A stretch of DNA of 64,000 nucleotides, taken from positions 11,821,181-11,885,180 of the forward strand of contig NC_023753.2 in the NCBI RefSeq assembly GCF_000499845.2, given 5' to 3'. Below the pieces are notes generated by a model, which did not search any database, had not been told where the DNA came from, and was given only the letters and a program-made list of their open reading frames with translations. Of this stretch, positions 23,153-36,172 are shown piece after piece; within the stretch, counting starts at the first letter, position 1, and each line of letters opens with the position of its first letter. This DNA comes from Phaseolus vulgaris (lineage: Eukaryota > Streptophyta > Magnoliopsida > Fabales > Fabaceae). A program made the position numbers and the translations under genes.

Positions 23153-23534
23153 AACTACAAGAAAATCATGAAATAGAAATCAATTTTTAGACACTAAAAT
23201 AATTAGTTGCAATACTAACTAAATTAGATATCATTTTAGAAACCAAAGAAAAATTTAGTTTCTAACTTAGTTTCTATTATTTTTAAATAGTTTATAAATT
23301 GGTATCTAATTAGCAACCAAAGTTTTAACTACCAATTATTTAGTTTCTAAATTTGGTAGCAAAAACTTTAGTTGCTAATTAGATATCAATATAGAAACTA
23401 TTTAACAATAATAAAAACTAATTTAGAAACCAAAATTTTTTTAGTTTTTAAAATGGTTTATAATTTAGTTACTATTGCAACTAATTATTTTGGTCTCTAA
23501 TAATTGGTTTCTATTTCATGATTTTCTTGTAGTG
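23153..23534. mobile_element. Small non-autonomous CACTA element (MITE, 382 bp)
   Basis: The left end reads AACTACAAGAAAA (C-to-A in the first base of the En/Spm-type CACTACAAGAAAA) and the right end reads ...TTTTCTTGTAGTG. The 3-bp duplication CTT is present at 23150-23152 and 23535-23537. The terminal inverted repeats extend for about 30 bp (ATCATGAAATAGAAA and its complement), and much of the interior is also self-complementary ('tagtttctaa', 'ttagttgctaattagatatc'). It has no coding capacity. Confidence 0.9.
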
Positions 23535-24559
23535 CTTGAAGAATCTGTTGTTGAGGGTGTGTGTAGTTAGACAGATTTTGAGTTGTTAATTTGCACTTAG
23601 TTATGATCCAAGTTCGTATGATTAGAAATCTCTTTTGAAAGTTTTGTTTTTCAAATCTGTGTTAATTTATTTAATTGATTTGTGTTTTAAATCAGTTGAA
23701 AAAGCTTTTGTTCAAGTCTGGTGACCAAAACAAGTTCTCAACAGGTTGATTTATCGCGACAACTGATTCAATAACACTTAAGGTTTTTAAAAGGTTTAAA
23801 AATGATTTGTTTTCTTTTGTCTTTTTTGTAAAGCAAAACCAATCAGTCATTTTGATAAATGAACTGGTTTTCTATGTTGAGATTTTAATAAAAATGAGAA
23901 CAATAAGTTTTTTTAAAAAATCAATTAAGTAATTTTAACATAATATTGTTATGATTTTCAAACTGTTTTTAAATGCTTTTAACATTTTTAATTATCAAAC
24001 TATTTTAACCATATTTTAAAGTCTATATAAATATTTTTCCTGGTCATTTTAAAAACCAAAAAAAAAATATTATTGAATTTTTTTTCAAGAAAAAATATCA
24101 AAGAGCTTTGAGAATCATATTATCATCTTGGATCATTGCTTTTGTGTGAAATAGGATTCTGGGTTATTTCATCTTTTGTTCTTCAATTTGTAAAGCCAAA
24201 TGTATATTTAATTCATTTTTTTAATCTGTATTGTGTTGTAAAACAGTTTTAGATAGTGTTGTGTGTTCTTGAAGGGTTCAAGATCAACACTTTTGGTTGT
24301 GCTGTAATCTAGTTTTGATTACTTAGTGAATTTTCAGTTGTGTGTTGGGGATTGGATGTAGCTCTTAGTTAAGAGTGAACCAGTATAAATTTCTCTGTAT
24401 GAATCTCTCTTCTTCACTATGATAAACTGTATTAAATTCTATATTGTGTATTATGCATAAAACAATTAGTTGTTTTGTAAAACCAACAAGTTTATATTTT
24501 TCACAAAATTGTAAATCTATCAAATAACTAGTTGAACAGATAAATCAATTGATTGATTT

Positions 24560-25780
24560 AATTTATTCAAGAATATGAGTTGTTCAAGATGCTTAAGGGA
24601 GAAACTATCTCAAATGTGCATAAGAGATTTACTTATATAGTAAATTATCTTATTGGTCTAGGCAAGGTCTTTGAAAGAGAAGAACTGAATATTAAGATCA
24701 TAAAATGCTTGGATAGATCATGGCAGCAAAGGACTTGACTACACCAAGCACTGCATCCTTGTTTGGAAAGATAAGGGAGCATGAGCTTGAAATGAACCGA
24801 CTGAATGAACAAGAGAATGAAGAAAAGCATGTAAAAAGCATTGCTTTAAAAGTTGTAGCACAAAATTGTTTTGGATGTGATAAACAGGGACATATCAAGG
24901 CTGAATGTCCAAGCAATGTGAGCAAAGAGAATGGGGGTTACAAGAAGTATAAGAAGAAAGACAAAGCAAGAAGAGCATACAATGATGATTCATCTTTAAG
25001 TTCTTCATCAAAGAATGAAGAGGAAGCCAATATGTGTTTGATGCCAAATGAAAACTCGGAAACAATCAGTGTAAGTTCAAATACTTCTATTAATTTTGAT
25101 AATTATAGTCAACTGCTTAATGCCTTTAAAGAGACTCATGAAGAAGCTAACAGGTTAACCTTGTTAAACAATTAAAAGGGTTAAACAAATAGTTGGAAAA
25201 TCGAGTCAAGGCCTTAGAAGAAGAGCTAAGTCATTTAAAAACTGATTTTGAAATCATTTACGAAAACTCTTCTTGTAAGTGTGTTGATACAAGCTTTTGT
25301 GAAATCATTTCCTCCAAAAGATGATTCACTATCTTTTAAAAACAGTGGACACGTTTTCAAGAGGGGAATCCAATTTTGAACCTATTCTTGCATGACAAAG
25401 TTGTGTATTTGGTAAAGCTGGTCTGAGCTTCAACCTAAACAGCGAGAACAAAACTTTTACAAGTTTTTTTGAAAACATAAAATCAATTGTTAAATCTGTT
25501 AAACCAGTTAAAACTTGTTTTCACTATATGAACAAGGGCCATATTGTTAGGTTCTGCAAAGCAAGAAGGTTTGTTGTTCCTAAAGGTTTTTTAAAATGGG
25601 TTCCTAAAGTTCCAATTAATATCATTGGACCCAAATTTATAAGGAGATCAAATCTTTCTCCTTGATCTATTATTGTAGGGATCTTTGACAACCAAGAAAC
25701 ATTCTTGGTTCTTGGAGAGTGGCTGCTCAAAAGAAAAATATCTGGAATAAAGAAAGTTTTTGTGCGTCCACAATTCAACT
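24560..25780 (+). pseudogene. Sirevirus-type gag, broken
   Basis: The reading begins in a different frame (residues like 'NYLIGLGKVFEREELN', 24620-24690). It continues as a 151-codon stretch (24720-25175) with 'LFGKIREHELEMNRLNEQE' and a zinc knuckle CFGCDKQGHIKAEC at 24867-24908, followed by a lysine-rich tract and an acidic serine tract (SSLSSSSKNEEE). A second knuckle near 25516-25557 reads CFHYMNKGHIVRFC, with the second cysteine replaced by tyrosine. This arrangement, one knuckle then a coiled-coil region and another knuckle, is typical of Sirevirus gag. Stops after 25175 and frame changes make it a pseudogene. Confidence 0.7.
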
Positions 25781-26329
25781 CAATGTAAGCGTCTCATGTG
25801 ACCATATGAAAATTACAAAGAATCCTTTAGTTGAATTTGTTAGAGTTATCTTTGTAAAGGTATGAACAAAAAGCACAGTGTATTTTCCTCATATTAAAAG
25901 GTGATTATATGTTTTAGAAAAAGAAACAACTTTTCTATATAAAAAAAATTGAAAATAAAGCAACTTCTTGATAATTCAATTTCTCAAAAATACGTTTCAA
26001 CTAATTGATTTCATCTATGTCACTCGTGCATAAAGTTGTCATAACTGCTTGTGTATATTTGTGTCAGTTTCTTTTCTCCAAAAATTCAACCGGTCAAACA
26101 TGTATTATTGTGTGCCTCAGAATCTGGTTACCCATGAAAAATATCTAGTTGCTTTCTTGGAAAAATGAACTACAATTGATGTCTTTTCAATCACCATTAT
26201 GTGTAGTCAAATATGTTTTCTTTTAAACTAACAATTTGCAGTTTTCAAAACTGTATAGCATTTGTTTTTTCTCTATGGTAAAATAAAACTCATTAAACCT
26301 ACTTTAATATTGTCATTTTCTAATACATT

Positions 26330-27540
26330 TTGAGTTTGCATTCACAACATCAATCACGAATACCATCTACATCTCTTTCTTTTCTGGACTTTCACAAAAA
26401 TCACTTGCATAATGGCCTCTTCTTCCCACTCACTACGAAGAAAGAAATCTCGTGCAACAAAGATACTACTAGGGTTGGTCATCTAAAGACTTGGTTTTCT
26501 GATGAGAATGAGCAAATTGAAATTTTTCTGCATGAAATTATCATAAAAACCATTAACACTCCAAAATTGTTGTATTTCAACTGGTTGAAAGAATAAAACC
26601 TCAAGGAGGTCAAAAACTACAAAGCTTTCTTTGGAGATGAATGGAAACATTTTTCCTGATCTAGTCAAAGTGTTCTACACAAATCCGATCATTGATGATG
26701 AAAACATGTTTTCCCATGTCAAAGGAGTTGACATGGAAATCACACCAGTAGTGTGGACGACTGTTACTGGTCTAAAGTATTTTGGTGCAAGAGTAGGTAA
26801 AGGGAATACTAGTGTTGTGGAGAAATTTAACAAGATACAATACTATGTGAGTTGTCTTGGAAATCCTCTCATGAAAGTCAAAGGATTTCATGTTGGTGCT
26901 CTCAAATTGGACGAAAAGAGTCATTGCCTTCATCACTGCCTGGATGCTGACTCCAACAGGGAGCAATCACATTGTGCTTATTGAAGAAGATCTTGTGTTG
27001 ATCTAGTACATCATGAAGAACATCAAGGTCAGTTGGATTCATGTCTTCAAGGAGCACATGCAGAAATCTGTGAGGTTAAGTAACTATCTTATGTTATACT
27101 TACTTCTAAATTTCTCCAATATTTTGAAGTTAACCTGGATGAAGAACTAACAGAGATGGTAAAGCCTTCTCATGAGATTAACAATGGTTCACTTAACAAA
27201 ATGGGATTTATAAAAGTGAATAATATGTGGGTTAGCAATGATGAAAATTCTATTGGTCCCTCTGTTGGACCAAGTAGAAATGCAGGTTTGATGATAAGGT
27301 TGAACCAAGTGATGGTGCTGCAGAAGACTACACAATGCATGCTCTTGTTAGTTATGAGCCGCCTATAGATCATGGGATTCCAATGTCCTGATTGGAAAGG
27401 TTGATGATCAATAACATGGACACCATGGCAAGTGATTAGAAGGATCACTATGAGTTTTGTACAACACGATTTCAACACCTGGATGAACATATTGAAATTA
27501 TTCAGACCCAACTCTCAGAATTCTAGTATGGGAGACTCTT
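26330..27540 (+). pseudogene. Plant retroelement third-ORF / 'putative plant transposon protein' remnant
   Basis: Two overlapping frames read 'RVGHLKTWFSDENEQIEIF' (26473-26525) and 'VKVFYTNPIIDDENMFSHVKG...TPVVWTTVTGLKYFG' (26667-26784), the pattern of the plant domain found in the extra ORF after pol in Sireviruses and some gypsy elements. Continuations with stops reach about 27540. The protein's biochemical role is not established; some authors call it env-like. The identification rests on pattern recall and the position before the purine tract. Confidence 0.45.
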
Positions 27541-27660
27541 AAAGATTGTATCATCTTTTTTCTGTTTTTTGAACTGTTATTTTTTGTTATTATGTTTTAT
27601 TTATGTGTAAACTCTTCTCTTTGCTTATTTGTAAAGACAAAAGGGGGAGAAGTATTTATG

Positions 27661-29149
27661 TTTGGTTGTAACTTTTTTTAAGTTTATACACTATTAAACA
27701 TTTTTAACTGTCTAAACAATTCTCTAGTTTTTATAGTTTATGCTATATAGTGGTTATGCAGAAATTGTAGTTCTTTACAAGTCTGTTGGATATCCTGTTA
27801 TACTTGCATGTAAAGTTTAAAGCAGTCATTGATGCCAACTTGTGCCTTCATATGTCTGTATGTGTGAGGAGGTACAGCCACACAACACATCTCGGTTATG
27901 AAATTCTTCTTTGCAAAAAAAAAAAAAAAAAAAAAACTCTTTTTTCTCCTCCAAATGTGTCTTGTGGTTTCACTTCAATTTTCCATAAAAGCTTTGTAAG
28001 ATATAATTAGAACTCATCTCTATAACAATTTCTTTATTGCTATTCACAATATAGTGATTTTTTTCTTGCATATGGACATTGCATATGTTATTTATTATGA
28101 TAGAAAATCAACTATTTTTGTGATTAAGCCACGGTTCCCCATATAATCATCACCTATGTCCACTATATAATCGTCGCTTATTCACTTCTGCTTAGTATAA
28201 GCAATGATCCTCCCCACAATCGTAGCCTATAATTTCACATTATTTACAAAAATACCATCACATTTTTTTAGACAACGTGTGGATTTAAAGTTGTGTCTAT
28301 ATCTCTTGTTAAACAACTTTTATGCACTAGCATTTCATTCTAAGTAAGAAAAAATTACCTCTTCCTTTAAAACAATTTTCTCAAATAAATATAGAACAAA
28401 AGTACTCTTTAAGAATCAATACTTATTAAAATGTTATTATTTTAATATTAATGATTTATTAAAAATAATTAATATTTCTTAACGCTTTATAAAAAAATAA
28501 TAAACCAATCTTTCTTCTACGAATCTTAATGCTTTATAAAAAAACTAATATTTGAATTAAATAATTTTTATTTTATATTTTTGAAAAAAATGTATTTATA
28601 TTTGAATTTTTTATATCCTCTTTAAATAGTACACATCAAAAGATTGAAATAAGTATTTAATTTTTAATTTATAGAGAAACTTGACAAAAGGTTAACCATG
28701 ACTTAATTAAAAACATGTTTAATTTATTAGATACCCATATTACTTAAATAAAAGTTGGTGAAATATTAAAAATATGACACTTGTTTAAGCCTAAAATAAC
28801 ACATTAATAAACTATCATTTTAAGGTTTAAATTATCTTATATTTATAGTATATTTATGAATTTCGTTCTTATTTCCTGTTTAAAATAATTTTTTGAAGTT
28901 TTTGATAAAGTTTATAAATAATTAACATTTCCTGTTAATATTAGGTTTTTATTGTTACGAGTCTCAATTACAATTTTTCATCTGATATGTTTTATTACGA
29001 CTACAATACAAACATAAAATTAAGTCAATTTGATAGGATAATGAAAAATGATGTTGACTTCGACATCATGCAATTTGGATAATAAAAAATTTGCACATAG
29101 TTGACCCACGAGTACAAACTTTAATTCATAATGTTGGATTTGATCACAT
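27661..29149. other. Intergenic, no gene recognised; A-run at 27917-27938
   Basis: AT-rich sequence. A 22-base A-run near 27917 follows about 250 bp of less AT-rich DNA (27660-27916) and could be the tail of a retroposed sequence, but no source is recognised. The rest (28100-29149) contains nothing I can assign. Confidence 0.5.
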
Positions 29150-31335
29150 GTTAAACTTAACATATATTCATATCAATTATCAATTGATATCAACATTAGT
29201 TGAACGATGAAGAACAGAAACATACACCTTTCATTTTCCTCTTGAGAATGCACAACCATTTTAAAGGGCGTTGTATTGTACATTTGTCTCCAATTGATGG
29301 AAGACCTACAACTGGTGTGACATTTAGTGACTTTGTTTCAATGTGTGAACAACTACTCGATCTATTACCAATTGCATAAGTAGTTAAAGGAAATTCAATA
29401 AAAGTGTCTTGGCTGACACTACAAGAAAAACTCAATTTATTTACGGAAGAATTTCGTAGGTAACAACCAAAATCCGTAGGTAAATCAACATTACCTATGT
29501 ATTACCCACAAAACAAAATTCGTATGTAATGTGGGCGTAAGTAATTTACCTACGGAGAGTGTGTTCGTGGATAACGAAAACAGTAGTTACCTACCAACTC
29601 CAGTTTGTGGGTAAATCCATAGGTAGTTCATCATATTTTATTTTTAAATTTTTAATTATTATTTGAATCTTTTTTATTATTTCCAAATATTACTTGCAAA
29701 TATTATTTATGTCTATTTTTAGGATTATTATTGACAATTGTTATACATGCTATTATTGACAATTGTTATACATGCTATTATTGACTATTATATTTTTTGA
29801 GTGTTTCTTGATAATGAAATCAAGCTCATTATAAGTGAACACACACAAGCACATATTTTGACACTAATCAAAAGTTTGTTGATGTCGAATAAATCAGCAA
29901 CTAGAGTTCATTTGATGTATCTTTTGTTATTGACTAACCTTAATTACGTGTCAAATTATAGTTAGGACTCAACTATTTTAGCATGTCTTTATCATTTGCT
30001 ATATCATGGCATTGACTTCAACCAACAAAATATTGGAGGTTGCATGCTATTATTGCAATCAAGAGCTTGTGATCATATAACATGTATTTCTCCCACAATT
30101 GAGCATTTAACTACTAAAAACATTGAAGTCGATCTTGCATTTCCACTGGTGAAAAGGTTAATTTTTTACCTTTAACAACGTAATTGAATGTAACACTTAT
30201 ATTTTTTTGTTCATTAAGTAATTATTCTTTATCATAGATGATCTCGTCTAGTACAAAGGACAAGGACACCTATATATGAACTTCATCTTTTATGAAACAC
30301 ATTTGACCACTTGCAAACGAAGGAGATATTCTTTCTAAATTCAATTGTTACATTATTCTCCTCATAGTTATTTTGCCACACTCCTCCTAATAAAATATTT
30401 GTTTAAGTTTTTGTGGACTTGTTATTATGCAGATAACATCAAGTGTTTGATCACTATTGACGTCCCTTTTGTCAATCGTGAAATTGTTCCTCTTATATGT
30501 TTTTCCACGGTGAAGTTTCATAAAGATGATAAGTCATGAGGCAGTTTGGACTTCACCAATGTATTCCTACAGACCCGTTAAACTTAGATCAACTTCATAA
30601 AGATGACATGAGAGAAAGAACGGATAGATATTGGTTGCAATATCGTGAAAAGTGGATCACCATGTAGAATGATCAACATAAACGCCTAATTTAAGGACAC
30701 CAGTTCTTAGAAATAGCTATTTGCGTGACACTCCACAATATATGCAATGGTACATCCAATGTACTATTTGGTACATAACACCTCAACAAACATATGTTAG
30801 AGGACAATGTAAGTTTATTTTCTATTACATTTGATTATGCAATTTTTAATCAACTAACCATTACTTTTCCAACAGTATGACACATCACATGCCCTTGAAC
30901 AAACACAACCCAACCACAATATTAACATATTGGATCTTCAACTAGTGATCAACAATTTCAACCACAATATATTGATTGTTTTAGTTTTCAACCACCTCCA
31001 ATGTTCATATGCATGGGTAACATTCACACTACGCTTGGTCAATCATAATTTCAACATCAAGTTTCTTCCACATATAACATGTTTCCATCTTAGTCAAATT
31101 TTTCGTCAATTCCATCACATAATATATTTGTCACTTCTTCGACCACCCTGCTATTTGTAAACAATCCAATACCATCTATAAACCATGTCTTCACAAATTT
31201 CCGATGAATATAGTGGAGACGATGAAGAGGAGCATGATCAAAATGAACATGGAGCACCAGTTTCACTTGACATCTCAATCATTCATCGAACATGGAACAC
31301 ATAGAAGACCAGAAGGACAACGTAAAATGCCACCT
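29150..31335 (+). pseudogene. Plant mobile domain (PMD, MAIN-like) pseudogene, split by a small CACTA element
   Basis: The N-terminal half (about 29195-29416) reads 'ETYTFHFPLE' and then 'SPIDGRPTTGVTFSDFVSMCEQLLDLLP' in a second frame. After a CACTA insertion the next 350 bp run in one frame with a single TAG: 'FLDNEIKLI...HILTLIKSLLM', 'RVHLMYLLLLTNLN', then the hallmark 'IGGCMLLLQSRACDHI' (30030-30078). Later pieces follow: 'REIVPLICF' (30477-30503), 'MRERTDRYWLQYREKWI' (30609-30660) and a C-terminal 'HRRPEGQRK' (31302-31327). PMD proteins (MAIN, MAIL1) act in silencing and meristem maintenance in Arabidopsis, and the domain is also carried by transposons. At least one stop, several frame changes and the insertion make this copy dead. 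Whether it came from a host gene or an element cannot be settled here. Confidence 0.72.
29417..29803 (+). mobile_element. Small CACTA element inside the PMD pseudogene
   Basis: The left end is a perfect En/Spm-type CACTACAAGAAAA. The next 340 bp match the left end of the element at 41748 (TACGGAAGAATTTC, 'ccgtaggtaa' repeats, 'aggattattattgacaatt'). The right end is taken as TTTTTTGAGTG at 29793-29803, an eroded TTTTTTGTAGTG, because PMD coding sequence resumes just after it. The flanks (TGA left, TTT right) do not match, so the right boundary is less certain. Confidence 0.65.
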
Positions 31336-31669
31336 TATAACACTAATTCTCATAGATAAATGTTTGTATTGTTCTTATTAACGATATTTCTATATTTCTT
31401 TTAATTAATCTTATTTTAATAGTAACATATAATTTAGTGAGACTGCTTTAAATTTTTAAAAATTGCATTCAATTAAAATAAGTGATTTTATTAATTAATT
31501 AATTATTTTACTGTTTTTTAGAAAACGTATTTAAAATATTTTTGACTTCATTAATATTTTAAATTATCCAAAATAAATTCAATTAATATATAAGTATATA
31601 ATTAATTAAATTATCTAAATTTATAAAAGTTAAAAATATAAAAATATAAAAAAGAAAACAAAAAGAACG

Positions 31670-31965
31670 AAAATCATGCTAGCAAGTACGACTTAAAAAA
31701 AATTAAAAAACATCCTAGCAAACACGACTTCCTACATGAAAAAAAAGAGTCGTGCTTCTAAGCATGACTTCAACATAAATATGATAAAGATTATACAATT
31801 AAATTACAACACAATTAAAAAAAAAACAAAAACATGGTTGGTGATAAGACTTCAACACAAATGGAAAAAAAATTCTTATGAAATAAAAAAAAAATGATTA
31901 GAACTGAAAAATCTTTCTTCCAAATACGAATTCTTCGTTTTAAAGTCATTTTTACCAACAAGACT
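31670..31965. repeat. Dispersed short motif around 'aagTACGACTT / AGTCGTGCTT'
   Basis: Variants occur at about 31681 (agtacgactt), 31720 (acacgacttc), 31748 (agtcgtgcttctaagcatgactt, an inverted pair), 31845 (gataagacttc) and 31962 (acaagactta). They lie just 3' of the PMD pseudogene in very AT-rich DNA. Confidence 0.45.
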
Positions 31966-34126
31966 TATTTAACTGTGTAATTTTTTTTAAAATTATCCAT
32001 TTCAGTAAATTTGGACTATTTGTGTAAAATTTCCGCACGTGCAATGAAGAAAATTATAAGGATGATAACTATATGTGGATCTTGAAATGTTTGGAAATGG
32101 AGTAGAGACAGAAGTAGGAAAGAGAGAACAGAGGAGGAGGCAAAGCATAGAATAGAGAGCTGAAATAGTTTTAATTTCAGGAGTCACAGACGCATGTGCA
32201 AGTTATTTTTCTTTCACGGTATCAGTTACAGTTACCATCTATCTATCACTCCACCACGCATACTTAAAACTAACTCATTAGATGCTAAAAGATAATAATA
32301 AAATTTTACACAGTAATAATGCTACACACGCATGAAGGTTGACATAAAACTGCACAGGAATCTACTATACATTGCTGCTCACACTGCTTCTGCCACTGTT
32401 CAAAATCGCATAAGAGATAACGCCAAAATATATCATATAATAATGGAACAACCTCTCACTTCAATATTCATTTTCATCTCTTCTCTCCTCTTTCTTACTT
32501 AGTTCCTTCAATGTTGAATTTCTCAGCCAATGTTTATTGACTTCTTTTATATAACTTTTAGAATTTCAACAGTATTTTAAAAAAATTATGAATTTTCATA
32601 TTATCATAGTAGTGTGCAACTCATTCAATTATTGACTTAAAAGCTAACTGTACCAAAACATCATCACAATTTTTTCTCCAGTACCATAGCATCTCCATGA
32701 TTCATTGCTCTTCTTTCGGCATATTTAATCAGCTTTCTCTCTCTTTTTTATAAGAAAAAAAACTCTCTCTCTATGTTCATCTGAAGTGTGCACACACGCA
32801 TACACCCAAAAGTGAGAGTGAGTGTGCGATGGTACAGTCTCTTTCCATATCAGACTGAGACAGTAAACACACAAAACTATAAGTGAGAGTGGTAATATGA
32901 ACAGAGTAAGTAGACATGGAGAACTGTAGAAGACGAGGCGTGTGTCGCTCTCCCACTTAGTTATCACCAGAGAGACTGTGATGGCGATGTAAAAGTACTG
33001 CATGTAATGAAACTCAACTCTTTCAACTTTAACTATTCCAATTCCTACAAGTATCAAAATCTTTACGGCACGTGTACACCACTTCCATTTTCATATTCAT
33101 TACCAACATATAGTGATCACAATCAATTATCATACAACTACTTAACTGATGCATTCCACTATATATCAGAATCTATGGCTTTATATATGATATGCTAAAC
33201 CTCTTAACTACATGTGTATATAATTGCCTTGGAGTTAGCAAAGTAGAGAAACAAAAGCTTACATTATGATAAAATGCGTTAATAATCAATAAACATATAG
33301 CTATAAATGAAGTTTAGTTATGTGTAAATATAGGTGCATGCATGGCGTGAATATACATAATTTAAAATGATGAAAATGTGAATGTGGGGGCAGAAGGTGG
33401 GAAATATGGGGCGATTGTTGTGGTGGCAATTAGTGAGGTCATAACTTGAGGCATCTCGTGAACAGTGCAGTACGATCCTCCCTTCCATGCTTCCAAGGTG
33501 GAGAAAACTGAAAGGGTGCAGCATTAATGGGTTGAAAATAAAGGGGTGGTAGGGCCATGTGTTTGATTGGACATAGCCCTAAAACTTGGAATCTTTGAGT
33601 AACTGTTCAACCATCTCATCAATGGAGAATTGGCATAGGGTTCATTAATTCAGGGGTGATCCACCACAACTAAAAAAGGTGGCGAAAGGGTCAGGTGGAA
33701 GTTCCAATTTGGTTAATCTAGACTCGTTTCAGTATACCAACTGCATGCCTAGACATTGATATCTTCTAGGCTCTAGGTTGTTGTTCTCCTTTACTCTACT
33801 CTACTCAGGACTCTAGTTTCATCAGAAGAAGATAACAAAGTTTGTCCAATGGAGACTACTCAACACCTCACTGTTTCAACAAGGGTAAATTCATTCACTT
33901 TGTAGAAGAAGAAAAAAAAGAAATATCATTTTCTTTAAGTAGAAAATCTGAACAATACTTTATAAAGTAGTTTAGATTTATTTCTTTTCTGACATTTTTA
34001 ACATAAAATGTTTTTTTTTTCAAAGTCAATTTATTTTACCGTTATAACTAATGTTTCGTGAATACTTCATAATCGATAGAATATTTGTCTTAATTACGGT
34101 GGAAAAATCAGGTTTATAGTTACTCA
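31966..34126. other. Intergenic, no gene recognised
   Basis: AT-rich sequence with a CT-rich patch (32735-32775) and a stretch of higher GC at about 33370-33880. Both strands were read; no ORF resembles a known family. The GC-richer stretch could hold a promoter or non-coding transcript, but nothing shows it. Confidence 0.5.
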
Positions 34127-35152
34127 CACTATAAAAAAAATTAGTATTATTTACGGATTTTTATCCACGGATGTGAATTCGTAGGTAAATTCAGCATTAC
34201 CTACCAACTATTACCCACATATCTTATTATCTACCTACTTTTACCCACGAATCTTTATTACCAACCAACTATTATCCATGGATCTCTATTACCTACCAAT
34301 TATTACCCACAGATCTCTATTACCCACAAATCTCTATTACCTACCAAATATTACTTACGGATATCTATTACCTACCAACTATTATCATAATATTATTATA
34401 ATATGAATAATTATAACGTCATAATTAATATTCATAAATAACAATAACTAATAATTATCATAACTAATAAGTATACATATTATTAATATTATAAAATTAA
34501 TAATATTATTAGTATTATATTTATAATATTAATAGTGTTAATGATATTAATAATATGAATAAAATTAATAATATTAGGAATAATAACATTAATAATATAA
34601 ATAATATAAATAAAAATATTAATAAAATTAATATTAATAATATTAGATATATGAATAATGTTAATAATTTTTATATTATTAATTATATTAATATTGATAA
34701 TCATATTAATAAGTATAATAATAATCATAACATGACAACAAAAGCTTAGTGATGTAATTGTTAAAGCTTCTTTGGTCATTCTTTAAGGGACTTGGCTTCA
34801 ATTATAATTGTCATAGCATATATAATAATTTTCAATAATAATCATAAAAATGAGTATAAAATAATATTTGTAAATAATAATTGAAAATAAAAAAAAATAT
34901 TCAAATAATAATTGAAAATTTAAAAATAAAGTAGGTTGAATTACCTATGGATTTACCCATGGACACATTACCTACAGACTGAAGTTGGTGGATGACTACT
35001 GTTTTCGTTACCCACGGACACAGTGTCCGTAGGTGAATTACCTACGCCTAGATTACACCATGGATAATCCGTAGGTAATGTTGATTTACCTACATATTTT
35101 GGCTATTACTTACGGAATTCTTTTGTAGATAAATTGAGTTTTTTTTGTAGTG
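34127..35152 (-). mobile_element. Non-autonomous CACTA element (1,026 bp)
   Basis: The ends are CACTATAAAAAAAA at 34127 and ...TTTTTTTTGTAGTG at 35152, with the 3-bp duplication TCA at 34124-34126 and 35153-35155. The right 230 bp are the inverted counterpart of the left ends at 29417 and 41748, so this copy is in the minus orientation. The left end holds tandem variants of 'attacctaccaactattacccac' (34195-34390). The middle is an AT-only tract. A block at 34735-34795 ('agcttctttggtcattctttaagggacttg') is shared, inverted, with 42070-42112. No coding capacity. Confidence 0.88.
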
Positions 35153-35464
35153 TCATATTTTTTGTGAAGAGAATGCATGTACTGATAAGTTGACTAATTT
35201 AGGATTTATTCATAGAGAATTATTTCCTTGGTACAATAGATTTCCACCTAGTCTGTTCTTAGAATTCTTTATGAATAGGGTATAGTCTACATATGTTTTT
35301 GTTAATATATGAGTTTTGGTCTAGTTCCCCATACTTTTTTTATATTTCCTTTCTTTTTTCTTTTTTTAATAATACTTTTTTTATGTGATGACATATATTT
35401 AGTAATGTATAATGTATTGATCGTATGCAAGGTTTATAAAAAAAAAATTCAAAGAAAAAAAATA

Positions 35465-35468
<4 letters not shown>

Positions 35469-35508
<40 letters not shown>
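35469..35508. repeat. (AT)n microsatellite
   Basis: About 20 uninterrupted AT units. Similar tracts lie at 39593-39627 and 46508-46540. Confidence 0.95.
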
Positions 35509-35509
<1 letters not shown>

Positions 35510-36172
35510 CTCTTACACATATCCAAACATTACACATTATTTATGGCAGGTAGATGATACTTACCAATCTTGTATATATCTGCGATGTGTCTTTCTTGAT
35601 TGTCTCTAAAAGCATCAATTTCCTCTTTTATATGGGAACGTTTACAAACATAGATATTTCTATTACCACGTGATGCAAGTAGTCAGGGTACCTACAATAT
35701 AGGCAAAATAAAATATCTAGCTAAACATTAATGTTCCAAGTATTTGACATATCCCTCTCAATGAAATCATTTGGGAATTTCATGTTGAAAGTTTCTATCA
35801 ATATATAATAAGAAGAAGAAGAAGAAACAAGTTCTAAAACAAAATTTCTTTAGTGAGATCATACACTTCTTGTGGAGATTTTGAGCGTTGGCAAATTGTG
35901 AAGTCTGGTGACTTCAATTTTATTGAACTTGGATTGGGAAGACTACTCCAAAATTAGTCTTTTACGTTTTAGGTCACACCTAACAAAGATAATGAAAAAA
36001 AATATACGGTAACATTTTTATAAGTAATTAGAACTGGTTGCATGTTGTTTGAACTGCCACACAAAACTTGACATTTACGTCGGAGTGTATATTAGTTCGA
36101 CATAGATTTCAAGTTTTAGATTAAATCACTAATAGTTCGATATAAAATTAATCAAATTAGATTCCCAATTTT
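35509..36172. other. Intergenic, nothing recognised
   Basis: AT-rich sequence between the (AT)n tract and a CACTA-type MITE; it includes a short (GAA)n at 35810-35825. Confidence 0.5.

Larger units (their letters stand above)
23538..27660 (+). mobile_element. Sirevirus-like copia element, degenerate remnant
   Basis: From left to right: LTR-like sequence (to about 24540) sharing the GGATGTAGCTC...GAGTGAACCAGTATAAA block with the solo LTR at 9643-11230; a Sirevirus-type gag (24560-25780); and a downstream plant-specific ORF (26330-27540). A purine-rich tract AAAAGGGGGAGAAG follows at about 27639-27652. Protease, integrase and reverse transcriptase are not recognisable, so pol has been lost. 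No matching right LTR or target duplication was found, so both boundaries are approximate. Confidence 0.6.

Noticed and set aside
32725..33057. 110-codon hydrophobic ORF on the minus strand
   Set aside because: Composition follows the CT-rich and AT-rich sequence; no start context, domain or splice structure supports it.
33849..33885. Possible first exon (METTQHLTVSTR followed by a GT)
   Set aside because: Only 12 codons, no following exon could be found before the CACTA element at 34127, and no family is recognisable.
34489..34779. Overlapping ORFs rich in Ile and Asn on both strands
   Set aside because: They come from an A/T-only repeat inside a CACTA element; the composition forces such residues and there is no domain.
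29417..35152. One 5.7-kb CACTA element carrying the PMD gene, bounded by the inverted matching ends at 29417 and 35152
   Set aside because: The right-hand end belongs to a complete 1,026-bp element starting at 34127 with its own TSD (TCA). The triplet before 29417 is TGA, not TCA, and PMD coding sequence lies on both sides of the 29417-29803 insert.
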